This document shows, one piece after another, positions 36,322 through 46,911 of a DNA stretch of 64,000 bases. Under the pieces are notes generated by a model, which saw only the letters and a program-made list of their open reading frames with translations, was not told the DNA's origin and ran no database searches. How positions within the stretch are numbered: position 1 is the stretch's first letter; the number at the start of each line of letters is the position of its first letter. Location: NCBI GenBank assembly GCA_003605065.1, contig QZJM01000004.1, positions 1-64,000 on the forward strand, written 5' to 3'. This stretch comes from Dethiobacter sp. Lineage in GTDB: Bacteria; Bacillota; Dethiobacteria; DTU022; UBA8154. Made by a program: the position numbers and the translations under genes.

Positions 36322-36795
36322 ATGTCAGTGACTGGGGAATTCAATGTCAAGCTGGATAAAATTGTAAACAATTTACGCCAGAACCGCTTTAAGCTGGAGC
36401 AATTATTGATGACTATGCAGGTACAACAACAGACGGTCATGGATAGCCTGCAAAAGATTATGGAAGAACAATTAACCCTGCAGGGAATTATTTCGGGAAG
36501 CCTTTCCCAGTTTGAAGAAAAAGCAGGGGCAAGCCAGGGGCTCCAGGGGCTTTTCCATGGAAACCCTCTCTTAAAAAATGAAATTATGCAGAAAAGGGTA
36601 GCGCTGGAACAAAATTTACAAAAACTCAGGGAGATGAGTTTTCAATTACAGCAGAAGATCCAGCTGATGGGGAAATCGATCCAGGATATAGGGCGATACG
36701 TTTCTCCTGAAATTGAACAGGATGAAAAAAAAGTGGAAGAGATCAAAGCATCCCTGGAAGAAAGGTCCCAGCAAAATCTGCTCGTGGAGAAATAA
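36322..36795 (+). CDS. Coiled-coil protein, unknown function
   Basis: A 157-residue protein almost entirely predicted helical and Gln-rich, with heptad-like stretches (LEQLLMTMQVQQQTV, LEQNLQKLREMSFQLQQKI). No signal peptide, membrane segment or known domain. ATG 36322 is 9 nt after AAGGAG; an in-frame GTG at 36316 is too close to that site. It is followed by a strong terminator, so it is monocistronic or the end of a small unit. It may be a structural or scaffold protein; nothing in the sequence shows more. Confidence 0.75.
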   Translation: MSVTGEFNVKLDKIVNNLRQNRFKLEQLLMTMQVQQQTVMDSLQKIMEEQLTLQGIISGSLSQFEEKAGASQGLQGLFHGNPLLKNEIMQKRVALEQNLQKLREMSFQLQQKIQLMGKSIQDIGRYVSPEIEQDEKKVEEIKASLEERSQQNLLVEK

Positions 36796-36837
36796 AATTG
36801 TAATTAGTTACGGGCTTCCATTAATAAAGAGTTCTTT

Positions 36838-36877
36838 CTTCGGGCCGCGACTTAAAAAACCGCGGCCCGAAGTTTTT
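36838..36877 (+). terminator. Strong intrinsic terminator
   Basis: CTTCGGGCCGCG and CGCGGCCCGAAG pair perfectly over 12 bp, followed by TTTTT. Confidence 0.93.
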
Positions 36878-36890
36878 CAACCGTATTACT

Positions 36891-36920
36891 TTGTCTCCCG
36901 GCTCTTTTTTGTGGTATAAT
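36891..36920 (+). promoter_or_regulatory. Sigma-A promoter of uvrB
   Basis: TTGTCT (36891-36896), an 18-nt spacer and TATAAT (36915-36920). It gives a leader of about 35 nt before uvrB. No clear LexA box was seen. Confidence 0.65.
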
Positions 36921-36964
36921 ATTCTGATGGGAGTTAATACAAAACAAGGCGGGTCTGATAAACT

Positions 36965-38980
36965 ATGGGTATTTTAAAGCTGGTTTCGGAGTTTTCTCCC
37001 CAGGGAGACCAGCCCCAGGCTATTGAAAAGATAACCTGCGGGCTGAAGGAAGGAATGCAGCACCAGGTTTTGCTGGGTGTTACCGGTTCCGGCAAGACTT
37101 TTACCATGGCCAATATCATCGAGAAAGAACAAAAACCTGTGCTGGTCATGGCACCCAATAAAACTCTGGCTGCGCAGCTCTGCAGTGAGTTCAGGGAGTT
37201 TTTCCCCCACAACGCCGTGGAGTATTTTATCAGTTACTATGATTATTACCAGCCCGAGGCCTATATTCCCCAATCAGACACCTATATTGAAAAAGATTCC
37301 TCCATTAACGAGGAGATTGATAAATTGAGGCATTCTGCCACCAGCGCCCTTTTTGAGCGCCAGGATGTTATTATCGTAGCCAGTGTATCCTGCATTTACG
37401 GGTTGGGTTCACCGTTGGAATACGGAGAACAGGTGCTTTCCCTGAGAGCAGGCATGCAAAAAAACAGGGAAGAGATCCTACGCAAACTTGTGGCCATCCA
37501 ATACGAACGCAATGATTATGATTTCAAAAGAGGTACTTTTCGTGTACGGGGGGACGTTATTGAGATTATTCCCGCTTCTTTTGCTGATGCCGCTATTCGT
37601 GTGGAGCTTTTTGGTGATGAAATAGAGAGGTTGCGGGAAATCGACGTTTTAACGGGTGCAGTGCGGGGGGAACGGGATCATGTGGCTATTTTCCCTGCCT
37701 CCCATTATGTAACGGGGCAGGAGCGTTTACGGGAAGCCATAAAAGATATCGAAGCAGAACTGCAGCAGCAGCTGAAAAAAATGAGGTCAGAAGGCAGATT
37801 ACTGGAGGCCCAGCGCCTGGAGCAGCGCACTAACTACGATCTGGAAATGATCCAGGAAGTAGGGTTTTGCAGCGGCATTGAAAATTATTCCCGCCACCTG
37901 GACAGGCGTCCCCCGGGCAGCAGGCCTTATACGCTTATCGATTACTTTCCCCGGGATTTCCTTCTTTTTATCGATGAATCCCATGTGAGCGTCCCGCAGA
38001 TCCGGGGTATGTACGCCGGGGATTATTCGCGCAAAAAGACCCTGGTGGAGCATGGTTTCCGCCTGCCTTCAGCTCTGGATAACAGGCCCCTGAAGTTCGA
38101 CGAATTCATGAACCTTGTAAACCAGGTTGTGTATGTTTCGGCTACTCCCGGTCCTTTTGAAATGGAAATAAGCACCGGGGTAGTGGAGCAGATTATCAGG
38201 CCTACGGGCCTGGTTGACCCGGAAATTATTGTCCGCCCCGTGGAGGGACAGGTAGAAGATCTTTACGGGGAGATAAAGAAAAGAGTTTCGCGAAATGAGC
38301 GGGTCCTGGTTACAACCCTTACCAAACGAATGTCCGAGGACCTGACAGACTATTACCAGGAGATGGGGCTCAAGGTGAGATATATGCATTCGGATATAGA
38401 TGCCCTGGAGCGTCTGGAAATTATTCGGGGCCTACGAACCGGTGAATTTGATGTTCTTATCGGGATCAACCTCTTAAGAGAAGGGTTGGACCTTCCGGAG
38501 GTTTCCCTTGTGGCTATTCTTGATGCTGATAAAGAAGGCTTCCTGCGCTCCGAGCGGTCGCTGATCCAGACCACGGGCCGGGCTGCCCGCAATATTAATG
38601 GACAGGTGCTTATGTATGCCAGCGGGGTCACACCCTCCATGAAACAGGCCATTTCGGTGACGGAGAGGCGCAGGGAAAAGCAGATGGCATTTAACCGGGA
38701 ACACAACATTATTCCCAGATCTATCCAAAAAGGGATAAGGGCACCTATTGAAGCTACCAAAGTAATGGAAGACAGTCCCATCTATTTATCTTCAGAGAGG
38801 GTCAGGGCCCTGGGTCAAAAAGAGCGGGAAAAGCTGTGCCGTGAGCTGGAAAAGGAAATGAAAGAGGCCTCCCGGCAGCTTAATTTCGAAAGGGCGGCGG
38901 AGTTAAGGGATATCATCTTGGAGATCCGTTCCATGGGCAAAAAGTGGGCCCAGGCCCGCAGCCGGGAAATAGCCGGCTAG
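36965..38980 (+). CDS. uvrB: Excinuclease ABC subunit B
   Basis: The damage-verifying DNA helicase-like subunit (671 residues) of nucleotide excision repair. Walker A is [13 protein letters not shown], followed by the beta-hairpin region [20 protein letters not shown] that clamps one strand, helicase motif [12 protein letters not shown], motif [14 protein letters not shown], and the C-terminal UVR domain ([20 protein letters not shown]) that binds UvrC. ATG 36965 follows a poor ribosome site. uvrA and uvrC follow, so all three excision genes are together; a palindromic element separates uvrB from uvrA. Confidence 0.98.
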   Translation: MGILKLVSEFSPQGDQPQAIEKITCGLKEGMQHQVLLGVTGSGKTFTMANIIEKEQKPVLVMAPNKTLAAQLCSEFREFFPHNAVEYFISYYDYYQPEAYIPQSDTYIEKDSSINEEIDKLRHSATSALFERQDVIIVASVSCIYGLGSPLEYGEQVLSLRAGMQKNREEILRKLVAIQYERNDYDFKRGTFRVRGDVIEIIPASFADAAIRVELFGDEIERLREIDVLTGAVRGERDHVAIFPASHYVTGQERLREAIKDIEAELQQQLKKMRSEGRLLEAQRLEQRTNYDLEMIQEVGFCSGIENYSRHLDRRPPGSRPYTLIDYFPRDFLLFIDESHVSVPQIRGMYAGDYSRKKTLVEHGFRLPSALDNRPLKFDEFMNLVNQVVYVSATPGPFEMEISTGVVEQIIRPTGLVDPEIIVRPVEGQVEDLYGEIKKRVSRNERVLVTTLTKRMSEDLTDYYQEMGLKVRYMHSDIDALERLEIIRGLRTGEFDVLIGINLLREGLDLPEVSLVAILDADKEGFLRSERSLIQTTGRAARNINGQVLMYASGVTPSMKQAISVTERRREKQMAFNREHNIIPRSIQKGIRAPIEATKVMEDSPIYLSSERVRALGQKEREKLCRELEKEMKEASRQLNFERAAELRDIILEIRSMGKKWAQARSREIAG

Positions 38981-38990
38981 TTCCTTCAAT

Positions 38991-39213
38991 AAAAAAAGCG
39001 TAGCGTTTGCTGGTGGCGTAGTTCCGAGTTCGCTCGGCAAGTTCTACTACTCACCTCGAGCTTCCGACGACCTCCCCGGCGGAATTTCCGTCCATGGTCA
39101 TCACCGGCAGCTGACATCCTGTCAGCTGGGTCGTCTCCAGCTCTCGTTTCGTAGTGAACTTGTTTCCTCGCTTCACAAGTCACTCCGCCAACAGCAAAAC
39201 GCTGCGTTTACGA
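38991..39213. repeat. Long imperfect palindrome between uvrB and uvrA
   Basis: Nested complementary segments fold most of this about 215-bp gap into one hairpin. Outer arms are AGCGTAGCGTTTGCTG (38997-39012) and CAACAGCAAAACGCTGCG (39189-39206). Inner pairs are CAAGTTCTACTAC with GTAGTGAACTTG, GACGACC (39066-39072) with GGTCGTC (39129-39135), and a perfect central hairpin CAGCTGACA-TCC-TGTCAGCTG (39108-39128). It has no transposase. A miniature inverted-repeat element or a structured RNA are the likely readings. A stop-limited frame on the minus strand is a by-product of the symmetry. Confidence 0.75.
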
Positions 39214-39238
39214 AATAACAGCTTTATAGGAGAGAAAA

Positions 39239-42055
39239 ATGGAGAAGATAGTCATTAAAGGAGCAAGGGAGCACAATCTTAAAAATATCAACCTGGAGAT
39301 TCCCCGCGACAAGCTGGTGGTATTTACCGGCTTGAGCGGATCCGGAAAGTCTTCCCTGGCCTTTGATACAATCTATGCCGAAGGTCAGAGGCGCTACGTG
39401 GAGTCCCTTTCCGCCTATGCCCGGCAGTTCCTGGGTCAGATGGACAAACCCGATGTGGATTTTATTGAAGGCCTTTCACCGGCAGTGTCTATCGATCAAA
39501 AGAGCACCTCCAAAAACCCTCGTTCCACGGTAGGCACTGTAACGGAAATATACGATTACCTCCGTCTTTTATACGCCCGTGTAGGCCGGCCCCATTGTCC
39601 TTACTGCAGGAAACCCATCTCCGGCCAGACCATCCAGCAAATTGTAGACCAGCTTCTGGCGTCGCCGGAAGGAACTCGCTTGCAGGTTATGTCCCCGCTG
39701 GTACGGGGGCGGAAAGGGGAATACGGGGCTCTGTTTGAGGAGCTGCGTAAAAAGGGATATGTGAGAGTGCGCGTTGATGGAGAGATACGTATGCTCGATG
39801 AAGATATTTCCCTGGATAAATCCAAGAAACATAATATTGAAGTAATCGTGGACCGCCTTGCTGTGCGGGAGGGCGTGGAATCCCGCCTGTCAGATTCGCT
39901 GGAGACGGCTTTGGAACTGGGAGACGGCCTGGTAGTTATTCAGGGTGAAGGTGAAGAAAGGCTTTTCAGCAGCAGCTTCGCCTGTATTGACTGCGGTTTT
40001 AGCTTTGAAGAGATGTCCCCCCGCATGTTTTCTTTTAACAGCCCGTACGGTGCCTGCCCCCAGTGCAGCGGCCTGGGGATAACCATGGAATTTGATCCGG
40101 AGCTTGTTATTCCCAATCCTGAGCTTTCCATTGCCGAGGGGGCTATTCATCCCTGGGGAGGCAGCCAGGGCTATTACAAACAATTTCTGGAGGGTTTTGC
40201 CCTGCAGTTTAACCTGGATCTGCGCAAACCCTTTGCTTTGTTTACGGATAAGGAGAAAGAACTTGTTTTCTATGGTTCCCCGGAGGCCGTTGCCTTTCGC
40301 TATGCAAGCTCTTTCAGGGGCAGGACGAGGTACCATAAGAGACCTTTTTCCGGGGTGCTTAAACTCCTGGAAAAAAGATACCAGGAATCGGAAAGTGATG
40401 AAATCAGAACGGAGCTGGCCCGTTATATGAGCAGTAAACCGTGCCCGGCCTGTGGGGGCGCCCGCTTGAAAGAAGCCAGCCTGGCTGTAACCGTGGGGGA
40501 AAAAAATATCGCCCTTTTAACGGGTATGACAGTGGAGGAAGCGCAGGATTTCCTTTCCGGGCTGCCGCTGACCGAAAAGGAAACACATATTGCCCGGCAG
40601 GTATTAAAGGAAATTTCCACCCGGCTGGGTTTTCTTCTGGACGTGGGGCTGGGATATCTAACCCTGGATCGCAGTGCAGCTACTTTATCCGGTGGGGAAG
40701 CCCAGCGTATCCGTCTGGCCACCCAAATAGGCTCCGGGTTGACAGGAGTAATCTATATCCTGGATGAACCCAGTATCGGGCTGCACCAGCGTGATAATGC
40801 CCGCCTGCTGCAAACTCTCCTGAGGCTGCGGGATCTGGGGAACACCGTTATTATTGTAGAACATGACGAGGATACGATCCGCAGTGCCGATTATATTGTG
40901 GACATGGGGCCGGGAGCCGGGGAAACAGGCGGGTATATTGTTGCCGCCGGCCCCCTGGAAACAATAGTGGAAGAGCCTGCTTCCATAACAGGAGACTATC
41001 TGGCCGGAAGGCGTTCTATTGCCCTGCCTTCCGGCAGGCGGGTTCCGCAGGAACGCTGGCTGGAGATCAGGGGGGTTAAAGCCAACAACCTGAAAAACAT
41101 CGATGTAAAGTTCCCCCTGGGGATATTTACCTGTGTTACCGGGGTGTCCGGTTCGGGTAAAAGCACCCTGGTTAATGAGGTCCTGGCCAAAGCATTGGCT
41201 CAAAAACTGCACCGGACCAGGGAGCGGCCCGGAGAATACCGGGAAATAAACGGGGTGCAGAACCTGGATAAAGTTATCGAAATAGATCAATCACCTATCG
41301 GCAGGACTCCCCGTTCCAATCCCGCTACTTATACCGGTGTATTTGACGGGATCAGGGAGCTTTTTTCCCAGACACCGGAAGCAAAGATGCGGGGTTACAA
41401 ACCGGGCCGCTTCAGCTTCAATGTAAAAGGCGGCCGCTGTGAAGCCTGCCGCGGGGACGGCATCCTGCGAATTGAAATGCATTTCCTGCCCGATGTTTAT
41501 GTGCCCTGTGAAGTCTGTAAAGGCAAGCGTTACAACAGGGAAACCCTGGAGGTAACCTATAAAGGTAAAAATATCAGCCAGGTTCTGGATATGAGCGTCC
41601 AGGAGGCCCTGGAGTTTTTTACATTTATTCCGCGCCTGCAGAGGCGCCTGCAGACCCTTGTGGATGTGGGGCTGGGCTACATCCGCCTGGGACAACCGGC
41701 CACCACCCTGTCCGGCGGCGAGGCCCAGAGGGTAAAACTGGCCAGCGAGCTTTCACGGCGCAGCAACGGGAAAACCCTGTATGTCCTCGATGAGCCTACC
41801 ACGGGGTTGCATGTCGATGACATCAAAAAACTCCTCGGCATCCTGGAAAGGCTGGCCGATAACGGTGATACGGTTGTGGTGATCGAACATAACCTTGAGG
41901 TTATCAAAAGAGCCGATTATATCATCGATCTTGGGCCCGAAGGCGGCGAGCGGGGCGGGGAAATCGTGGCGCAGGGGACGCCCGAAGAGATATCTTCAGT
42001 AGAAGCCTCTCATACAGGAAAGTTTCTTAAAAATATCTTAAAAATACCGGTCTAG
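39239..42055 (+). CDS. uvrA: Excinuclease ABC subunit A
   Basis: The damage-sensing ATPase (938 residues). Two ABC modules are visible: Walker [20 protein letters not shown] and [14 protein letters not shown], signatures [12 protein letters not shown] and [12 protein letters not shown]. Zinc fingers are [11 protein letters not shown]...CPQC and CEACRGDG...CEVCKGKRY; the CPYC pair near residue 120 belongs to the UvrB-binding region. The ribosome site is AGGAGAG before ATG 39239. It follows the palindromic element, not uvrB directly. Confidence 0.98.
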   Translation: MEKIVIKGAREHNLKNINLEIPRDKLVVFTGLSGSGKSSLAFDTIYAEGQRRYVESLSAYARQFLGQMDKPDVDFIEGLSPAVSIDQKSTSKNPRSTVGTVTEIYDYLRLLYARVGRPHCPYCRKPISGQTIQQIVDQLLASPEGTRLQVMSPLVRGRKGEYGALFEELRKKGYVRVRVDGEIRMLDEDISLDKSKKHNIEVIVDRLAVREGVESRLSDSLETALELGDGLVVIQGEGEERLFSSSFACIDCGFSFEEMSPRMFSFNSPYGACPQCSGLGITMEFDPELVIPNPELSIAEGAIHPWGGSQGYYKQFLEGFALQFNLDLRKPFALFTDKEKELVFYGSPEAVAFRYASSFRGRTRYHKRPFSGVLKLLEKRYQESESDEIRTELARYMSSKPCPACGGARLKEASLAVTVGEKNIALLTGMTVEEAQDFLSGLPLTEKETHIARQVLKEISTRLGFLLDVGLGYLTLDRSAATLSGGEAQRIRLATQIGSGLTGVIYILDEPSIGLHQRDNARLLQTLLRLRDLGNTVIIVEHDEDTIRSADYIVDMGPGAGETGGYIVAAGPLETIVEEPASITGDYLAGRRSIALPSGRRVPQERWLEIRGVKANNLKNIDVKFPLGIFTCVTGVSGSGKSTLVNEVLAKALAQKLHRTRERPGEYREINGVQNLDKVIEIDQSPIGRTPRSNPATYTGVFDGIRELFSQTPEAKMRGYKPGRFSFNVKGGRCEACRGDGILRIEMHFLPDVYVPCEVCKGKRYNRETLEVTYKGKNISQVLDMSVQEALEFFTFIPRLQRRLQTLVDVGLGYIRLGQPATTLSGGEAQRVKLASELSRRSNGKTLYVLDEPTTGLHVDDIKKLLGILERLADNGDTVVVIEHNLEVIKRADYIIDLGPEGGERGGEIVAQGTPEEISSVEASHTGKFLKNILKIPV

Positions 42056-42070
42056 AGCGGGGGGAATGGC

Positions 42071-43882
42071 TTGAATCAAGATACCAGGGGATCGCTGTCC
42101 TCACAAGTTGGACAATTACCCCACAGCCCCGGGGTTTATCTTTTCAAAGATGAACAGGGCAGGGTTATTTATGTGGGCAAGGCCCTGGATTTGCGCCAGC
42201 GGGTTCGCTCCTATTTTCAAAAAACTGCCCTTCACTCTCCCCGTTTAAAAGCCCTGGTAGAGAATATTTCCACCTTTTCTTATATCGTTACAGATTCAGA
42301 AGCCGAGGCTTTTGTGCTCGAGTCTAACCTGATCAAAGAGTATTCCCCCCGTTACAACGTGCAGTTTAAGGATGACAAGCACTACCCTTACCTGCGCCTG
42401 AACATGGAGGAGCCCTTCCCCTGGCTGGAGGTAGCCCGCAGGCTTGAAGGAAAGGGTTATAGGTATTTTGGCCCGTACAGCAAGGCAGGCGCCATGCGGG
42501 AAACAATGAAGCTGATTAAGAAGCTTTTCCCCCTGCGAAGCTGCCGCCAGCAGCTCAAGGAGGGAGAGGTCAAAGGGCGACCCTGTCTCAATCACCAAAT
42601 TAAGCGCTGCCTGGCGCCCTGCAGCGGGAGTTTAACGCAGCATGAATACGCCCTGGTGCTGGAACAGGTCATCCTTTTTTTAGAAGGCCGGCAGTCATAT
42701 CTCCTGAAAAAAATGGAGAAAGACATGGCCGCCGCAGCCAAAGCGCTGGAATTTGAAAAAGCGGCCCGGCTGAGAGATCAGTGTTATTCCCTCCAGAGGC
42801 TCATGGAACGGCAGAAAGTGGTAACTGCAGATCTTAAGGACAGGGATGTAATCGCCCTGCTAGAAATTCCCCAGGGGTTTTCGGTGGGCCTCTTCCGTGT
42901 ACGAGGGGGTAAACTGCTGGGGGCGGAAAATTTTACTCCCAGGGGGACGGAAGGGGCGGAGGCCGGGGAGATCATGAAAGAGTTTTTACGCCATTATTAC
43001 GATACGGCTGCTTCTATCCCCGGAGAATTGCTGTTGTCCCACATGCCGGCTGAAAAGGAACTTCTGGAAAAATGGTTACAAAAAAAGAGAGAAAATAAGA
43101 AGGTCAGGATAAAAGTTCCGGTAAGAGGAGAGAAAAAAGCCCTTTTAGAGCTTGTAAAAAAGAATACCCTCTTACATGCACAACACGAGGGAGAGCATTC
43201 CCGGAAGCAGGAGCTTTTCCTGGAGGAACTAAGGAAATTGCTGGGGCTGCCGGAGCCGCCCCAGAGAATTGAGGGCTACGATATCTCCCACCTTGCCGGG
43301 AAGGAGACTGTGGGTTCCATGGTTGTTTTTCTCCAGGGAGAGCCCTGGAAAGAGGGATACCGGCGTTTTAAGATCCGGTCCGCCGGCCCTGCCGATGATT
43401 ATGCCGCTCTGACCGAAGTATTGCAGCGCCGTTTTAAAAACAGCAGGCTTCCTTTCCCTTCCCTGATCCTTTTGGACGGCGGGCAGGGCCAGCTTTCTTC
43501 GGCCCTGAAGGTCTTAAAGGAAAAAGGCTTAAACCATCTGCCCCTTGCTGCTCTGGCCAAGGAAAGGGAGCAAATTTTTTTACCGTATCAAAGGGCTCCC
43601 CTTAACCTGCCGGATTCTCACCCGGCCCTGAAACTGCTGCAGCAGGTACGTGATGAGGCTCACCGGTTTGCCCTTTCCCTGAGCAGGAAACTTGTTAAAA
43701 AGAGCAGCCTTTCTTCTTTTCTGGAAAGCGTTCCTGGAATAGGCCCGGTGCGAAGAAAGGCGCTGCTGGAGCATTTTGCGGGCATGGAAGCATTAACGAA
43801 AGCCTCCCTGCAGGAGATCAGGTCAGTCCGGGCCATGGACAGTGCCAGTGCCGAAAGGCTGTACGGGGAGCTTCACCCCTAA
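42071..43882 (+). CDS. uvrC: Excinuclease ABC subunit C
   Basis: The dual incision nuclease (603 residues). The N-terminal GIY-YIG domain (SPGVYLFKDEQGRVIYVGKA) makes the 3' cut, a Cys-rich segment (RSCRQQ, GRPCLNHQIKRCLAPC) and the UVR helix pair (LEFEKAARLRDQ) follow, then the RNase H-like domain (GYDISHLAGKETVGSMVVF and LILLDGGQGQLS) makes the 5' cut. The C-terminal helix-hairpin-helix (LESVPGIGPVRRKALLEHF) binds DNA. TTG 42071 follows GCGGGGGG. The 16-nt gap from uvrA shows an operon. Confidence 0.98.
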   Translation: MNQDTRGSLSSQVGQLPHSPGVYLFKDEQGRVIYVGKALDLRQRVRSYFQKTALHSPRLKALVENISTFSYIVTDSEAEAFVLESNLIKEYSPRYNVQFKDDKHYPYLRLNMEEPFPWLEVARRLEGKGYRYFGPYSKAGAMRETMKLIKKLFPLRSCRQQLKEGEVKGRPCLNHQIKRCLAPCSGSLTQHEYALVLEQVILFLEGRQSYLLKKMEKDMAAAAKALEFEKAARLRDQCYSLQRLMERQKVVTADLKDRDVIALLEIPQGFSVGLFRVRGGKLLGAENFTPRGTEGAEAGEIMKEFLRHYYDTAASIPGELLLSHMPAEKELLEKWLQKKRENKKVRIKVPVRGEKKALLELVKKNTLLHAQHEGEHSRKQELFLEELRKLLGLPEPPQRIEGYDISHLAGKETVGSMVVFLQGEPWKEGYRRFKIRSAGPADDYAALTEVLQRRFKNSRLPFPSLILLDGGQGQLSSALKVLKEKGLNHLPLAALAKEREQIFLPYQRAPLNLPDSHPALKLLQQVRDEAHRFALSLSRKLVKKSSLSSFLESVPGIGPVRRKALLEHFAGMEALTKASLQEIRSVRAMDSASAERLYGELHP

Positions 43883-43923
43883 AAAATAGGGTGGAGGAGG
43901 AAACCTTTTTGCAGGAGGAAGAT

Positions 43924-44565
43924 ATGATCGAGAAAAAGGAGTTAACTGTTCTTTTGCCAGGCCGGGAACTGAAACTCCATGTTGCCGCAGATATTGAAGC
44001 GCTGATTACCGATGTAAATGATGAGGATAAAGTCCCCTGCTGGGCTGACGTGTGGCCTGCGGCCTACGGGCTGGCTTACTTTATCTGGGAAAATATAGAT
44101 TTTAGGCCGGGGGAGAGTGTTTTAGAATTGGGTGCGGGTATGGGCCTGCCGGGAATAGTCTGCGGCCTCAAAAGGGCCGACCTTACCCTGTCGGATTTTA
44201 ACCCCCTGGCCCTGGAGATGGCCGGGGAAAATGCCCGGCAAAACGGGCTTAATGTAACGCTTTTAGAGGAAGACTGGAGGACCTTTGCCTGCAGGGAAAA
44301 ATATGATTATATCCTGGCATCAGACATTTTATATCATCCCCAGCTCAATCCCTTTCTGGGAGAAATTTTTATTAACAACTTAAAACCGGCCGGAAAAATT
44401 ATCATCTCTCACCCCGAACGTAAGGCGACTTATGATTTTTTGGAAGCATGGTATGATCACAGTCTTTTTTCTCAGGAAAAGCTCATCCGGGAAGTGGAGC
44501 TTACCGATGCTCTTCTTCCCCGTTATAACATTGTGATCCATGTTTTCAAATCGTTGCGGGCCTGA
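43924..44565 (+). CDS. Class I SAM-dependent methyltransferase (lysine-type family 16)
   Basis: A 213-residue protein. Motif I is VLELGAGMGLPGIVCG, followed by LTLSDFNPLALEMAGENA (ribose-binding acidic residue), and a post-motif DYILASDILYHP matching the Asp-Ile/Val-Leu-Tyr pattern of the EEF2KMT/METTL-type protein-lysine methyltransferase family. ATG 43924 follows AGGAGG by 5 nt; GTG 43891 upstream is less likely. It runs on directly from uvrC (41 nt). The substrate is unknown; methylation of a ribosomal or repair protein is possible. Confidence 0.8.
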   Translation: MIEKKELTVLLPGRELKLHVAADIEALITDVNDEDKVPCWADVWPAAYGLAYFIWENIDFRPGESVLELGAGMGLPGIVCGLKRADLTLSDFNPLALEMAGENARQNGLNVTLLEEDWRTFACREKYDYILASDILYHPQLNPFLGEIFINNLKPAGKIIISHPERKATYDFLEAWYDHSLFSQEKLIREVELTDALLPRYNIVIHVFKSLRA

Positions 44566-44616
44566 AAAGGGAAGAAGGGGCAAAGGATTTTTGCAGCAGA
44601 CTGGAGGTCTGCCCCA

Positions 44617-44877
44617 TCAGCTGATGGCAAGCATGCCTTCGATCAGGTCGACAGCCATTTGCACCGGTTCAGATATTTCAATCTTTCTTTTGATGGAGAC
44701 AGGCATTTTTCGGGCCTCCTCAGTATGATAAGTGCATTTGTTTTCCTTGGTATATCTTATGGGGCGGGATTGGTTTATTGACAATAGACTTTTTTCTCTG
44801 TAAGCTAATATTAGGTCATAAGCGCTGCGCTTCCAGTAGGGGTAATTTTTATCCTTAAAAACAGTGCCAGGCCACAT
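44617..44877 (-). CDS. Possible small antisense-strand gene
   Basis: An 86-residue frame on the minus strand in an otherwise empty 361-nt gap. It encodes KMPVSIKRKIEISEPVQM then AVDLIEGMLAIS, whose balanced composition looks protein-like. A GAGG site is 14 nt before the ATG, which is far. The stop lies inside CCATCAGCTGATGG, a perfect 14-bp palindrome. No homologue is recognised. It could be a small real gene or chance. Confidence 0.4.
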   Translation of the reverse strand: MWPGTVFKDKNYPYWKRSAYDLILAYREKSLLSINQSRPIRYTKENKCTYHTEEARKMPVSIKRKIEISEPVQMAVDLIEGMLAIS

Positions 44878-44926
44878 TTACCAAAAATAATCCTCTAATC
44901 TATTTTGTGCGTAAAGGTGAAAAGTT

Positions 44927-45733
44927 ATGAAATATAAATTACTGGCTCTCGACCTGGATGACACTCTTTTAAATGAACAATTTAAAATTTCTTCCCGGAA
45001 CATAGCAGCCATCCAAAAAATTGTATTAAAAGGAGTAATGGTCACCATTGCCACCGGGCGTATGTTTCGTTCCGCCCTGCCTTATGCCCGGGAACTGAAG
45101 GTTGATTTGCCCCTTATAACATACCACGGCGCGCTGATTAAAAAAGCCGGCAGCGGAGAGGTGTTAAGGCACTGCCCCGTTCCCTACGATATGGCACTGG
45201 AAATATTAAACCTGGGAGAAGAGAAAGATTTTCACCTAAATCTTTATCTTAACGACAGGCTGTTTATAAAAGAGGAGAACGAAAATACACGCTATTATCA
45301 AACAATTGCCAGTATTCCTGTAGAGACGGTGGGTGATCTTTCCCGGTTTCTTTTAAAAGAGAAAATAGAACCAACTAAATTAACTGTAATCGACCTGGAC
45401 GGGCGTTTAGAGGAACTTCAACATATGCTCCGGGGAAAATATCCTTCGCAGCTTTCCATTTTACAATCCCGTCCTAATTTTCTGGAGATAACGCACAAGG
45501 AGGCAACCAAGGGGCAGGCTCTAAACTTTTTAGCAAAAAAGGAAGGAATTTTACGTGAAGAAATTGTGGCGATGGGAGACAGCTACAATGATATCGATAT
45601 GTTACAGTTTGCCGGGATTGGTGTGGCTATGGCCAATGCTCCTCAAGAGGTCAAAAATGCTGCCGATGTGATTACCCGGGCCAGTACCGAAGACGGGGTG
45701 GCTGCCTTTTTGGAAGAGTACTTGCTGGTATGA
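44927..45733 (+). CDS. Cof-type HAD-IIB phosphatase
   Basis: A 268-residue hydrolase of the YwpJ/YidA type. Motif [14 protein letters not shown] starts the protein, motif [14 protein letters not shown] follows, the cap domain is about residues 85-195, and motif IV is [22 protein letters not shown]. The catalytic Asp pair and the magnesium site are intact. Substrates in the family are sugar phosphates or flavin mononucleotide. AAAGGTG precedes the start. It lies beside a broken PHP phosphoesterase gene. Confidence 0.92.
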   Translation: MKYKLLALDLDDTLLNEQFKISSRNIAAIQKIVLKGVMVTIATGRMFRSALPYARELKVDLPLITYHGALIKKAGSGEVLRHCPVPYDMALEILNLGEEKDFHLNLYLNDRLFIKEENENTRYYQTIASIPVETVGDLSRFLLKEKIEPTKLTVIDLDGRLEELQHMLRGKYPSQLSILQSRPNFLEITHKEATKGQALNFLAKKEGILREEIVAMGDSYNDIDMLQFAGIGVAMANAPQEVKNAADVITRASTEDGVAAFLEEYLLV

Positions 45734-45800
45734 AAGTAAGCAGGAAGCTGAGATCTGCCAACGGTTTTGCTCAGTATTAATATTTCCGGGAGGGTCGATT

Positions 45801-46539
45801 ATGAATAAGATAAAACTTGTTGCAGATCTGCATGTTCATACTATTTCCAGCGGTCACGCGTACAGTACGGTTGCGGAAATTATCGAAGCTGCGGCACAGA
45901 AAGGGTTGGAAGCAGTTGCCCTTACGGATCACGGTCCGGCTATGCCGGGGGGGGGGGCCGCATCGTTATCATTTTGGCAATCTTTATGTCCTTCCGGAAA
46001 AAGAGAAAAATGTGGAGATTTTACGCGGGGTGGAAGCAAATATTATTGACAAAGACGGTACCATTGATCTACCGGAGTATTATCTCAAGCTCCTGGATAT
46101 TGTATGGGCAGGGCTCCATATTCCCTGTTTTCAGCCCGCTACGAGAAGTATAAATACTAAAGCGCTGCTTAACGCCCTGGACAATCCCTATGTGGACGGA
46201 ATTGTTCATCCCGGGAATCCCGATTTTCCTATCGATGAAATTGCCGTTATTCAGGCAGCAGTGGAAAAAGGCAAGCTTCTGGAGATTAATAACAGTTCCT
46301 TCATCGTTCGCCGCGGCAGTAAAACAGGCTGCCAGGAAATTGCCCGGTTGATTTCTCATTATCATGCCCTGGTGGCTTTAAACAGCGACGCCCATATGGC
46401 CAGGGATGTGGGCAGCAGCGAAAAAGCCCTGGGGCTGGCTGTGGAATCGGGAATCAGCCCCCGTCAGATTATCAACAGCGATCTGCGGCTGCTCAAGGAC
46501 TTTTTAAAAAAAAGAGGGAAAAAACGCTTTCTAGTATGA
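45801..46539 (+). pseudogene. PHP-domain phosphoesterase (YcdX-like), frameshifted at a G run
   Basis: Two frames together form one PHP-family hydrolase of about 245 residues. The first (45801-45950) has the metal-binding [14 protein letters not shown] and LTDHGPAMP. The second (45960-46539) has [32 protein letters not shown], and LNSDAHMARDVG. The break is an 11-G homopolymer (45947-45957): 10 Gs would keep the frame and give the normal [11 protein letters not shown] joint. One extra G could be a real mutation, a slippage-prone switch, or a sequencing error. If intact, it would be a trinuclear-metal phosphatase. Confidence 0.8.
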
Positions 46540-46557
46540 AAATAACGCTGCGTGTGC

Positions 46558-46720
46558 GGAACATATCGGGATATCCAATAAAGCCCTTAAAAACCATTTC
46601 CAGCCCCGGTTCATCCACCCAAACGAAAGCGCCTGGATTTTTCCCGCGCATTTCATAGTACTGGGCAATCCAGGAGAAATGCCGGGAAAGTGCTCCGATA
46701 TCTGAACATACAGATCTTAC
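46558..46720 (-). pseudogene. Internal coding remnant on the minus strand
   Basis: On the minus strand an open frame reads ALSRHFSWIAQYYEMRGKN then PGAFVWVDEPGLEMVFKG and FIGYPDM, with natural-looking residue use. It has no start, no ribosome site and is not long enough for a domain. VDEPGLEM resembles methionine synthase/uroporphyrinogen decarboxylase-type proteins, but I cannot name it. It is likely a decayed gene fragment antisense to its neighbours. Confidence 0.5.
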
Positions 46721-46911
46721 TATTTTATAATAACAGGGGAATATTCACAAGGTTTAAAAGCATAAAGGTTTTTGGGGTATTTATGAAGAATATAACTACC
46801 AGGCAGTAAAAATGCTTTTGGTAGATTATACGGGCATACTTTACACCTTTTTTAAAAGCGAAATGACTGCGTAACTCCTTTTACCCGTCAAAAAAATGGA
46901 GGCCCCTGATC

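Noticed and set aside
38986-39183. Minus-strand 65-codon frame between uvrB and uvrA
   Set aside because: Better explained as part of a long palindromic element; Arg-rich residues follow from its GC-rich stems.
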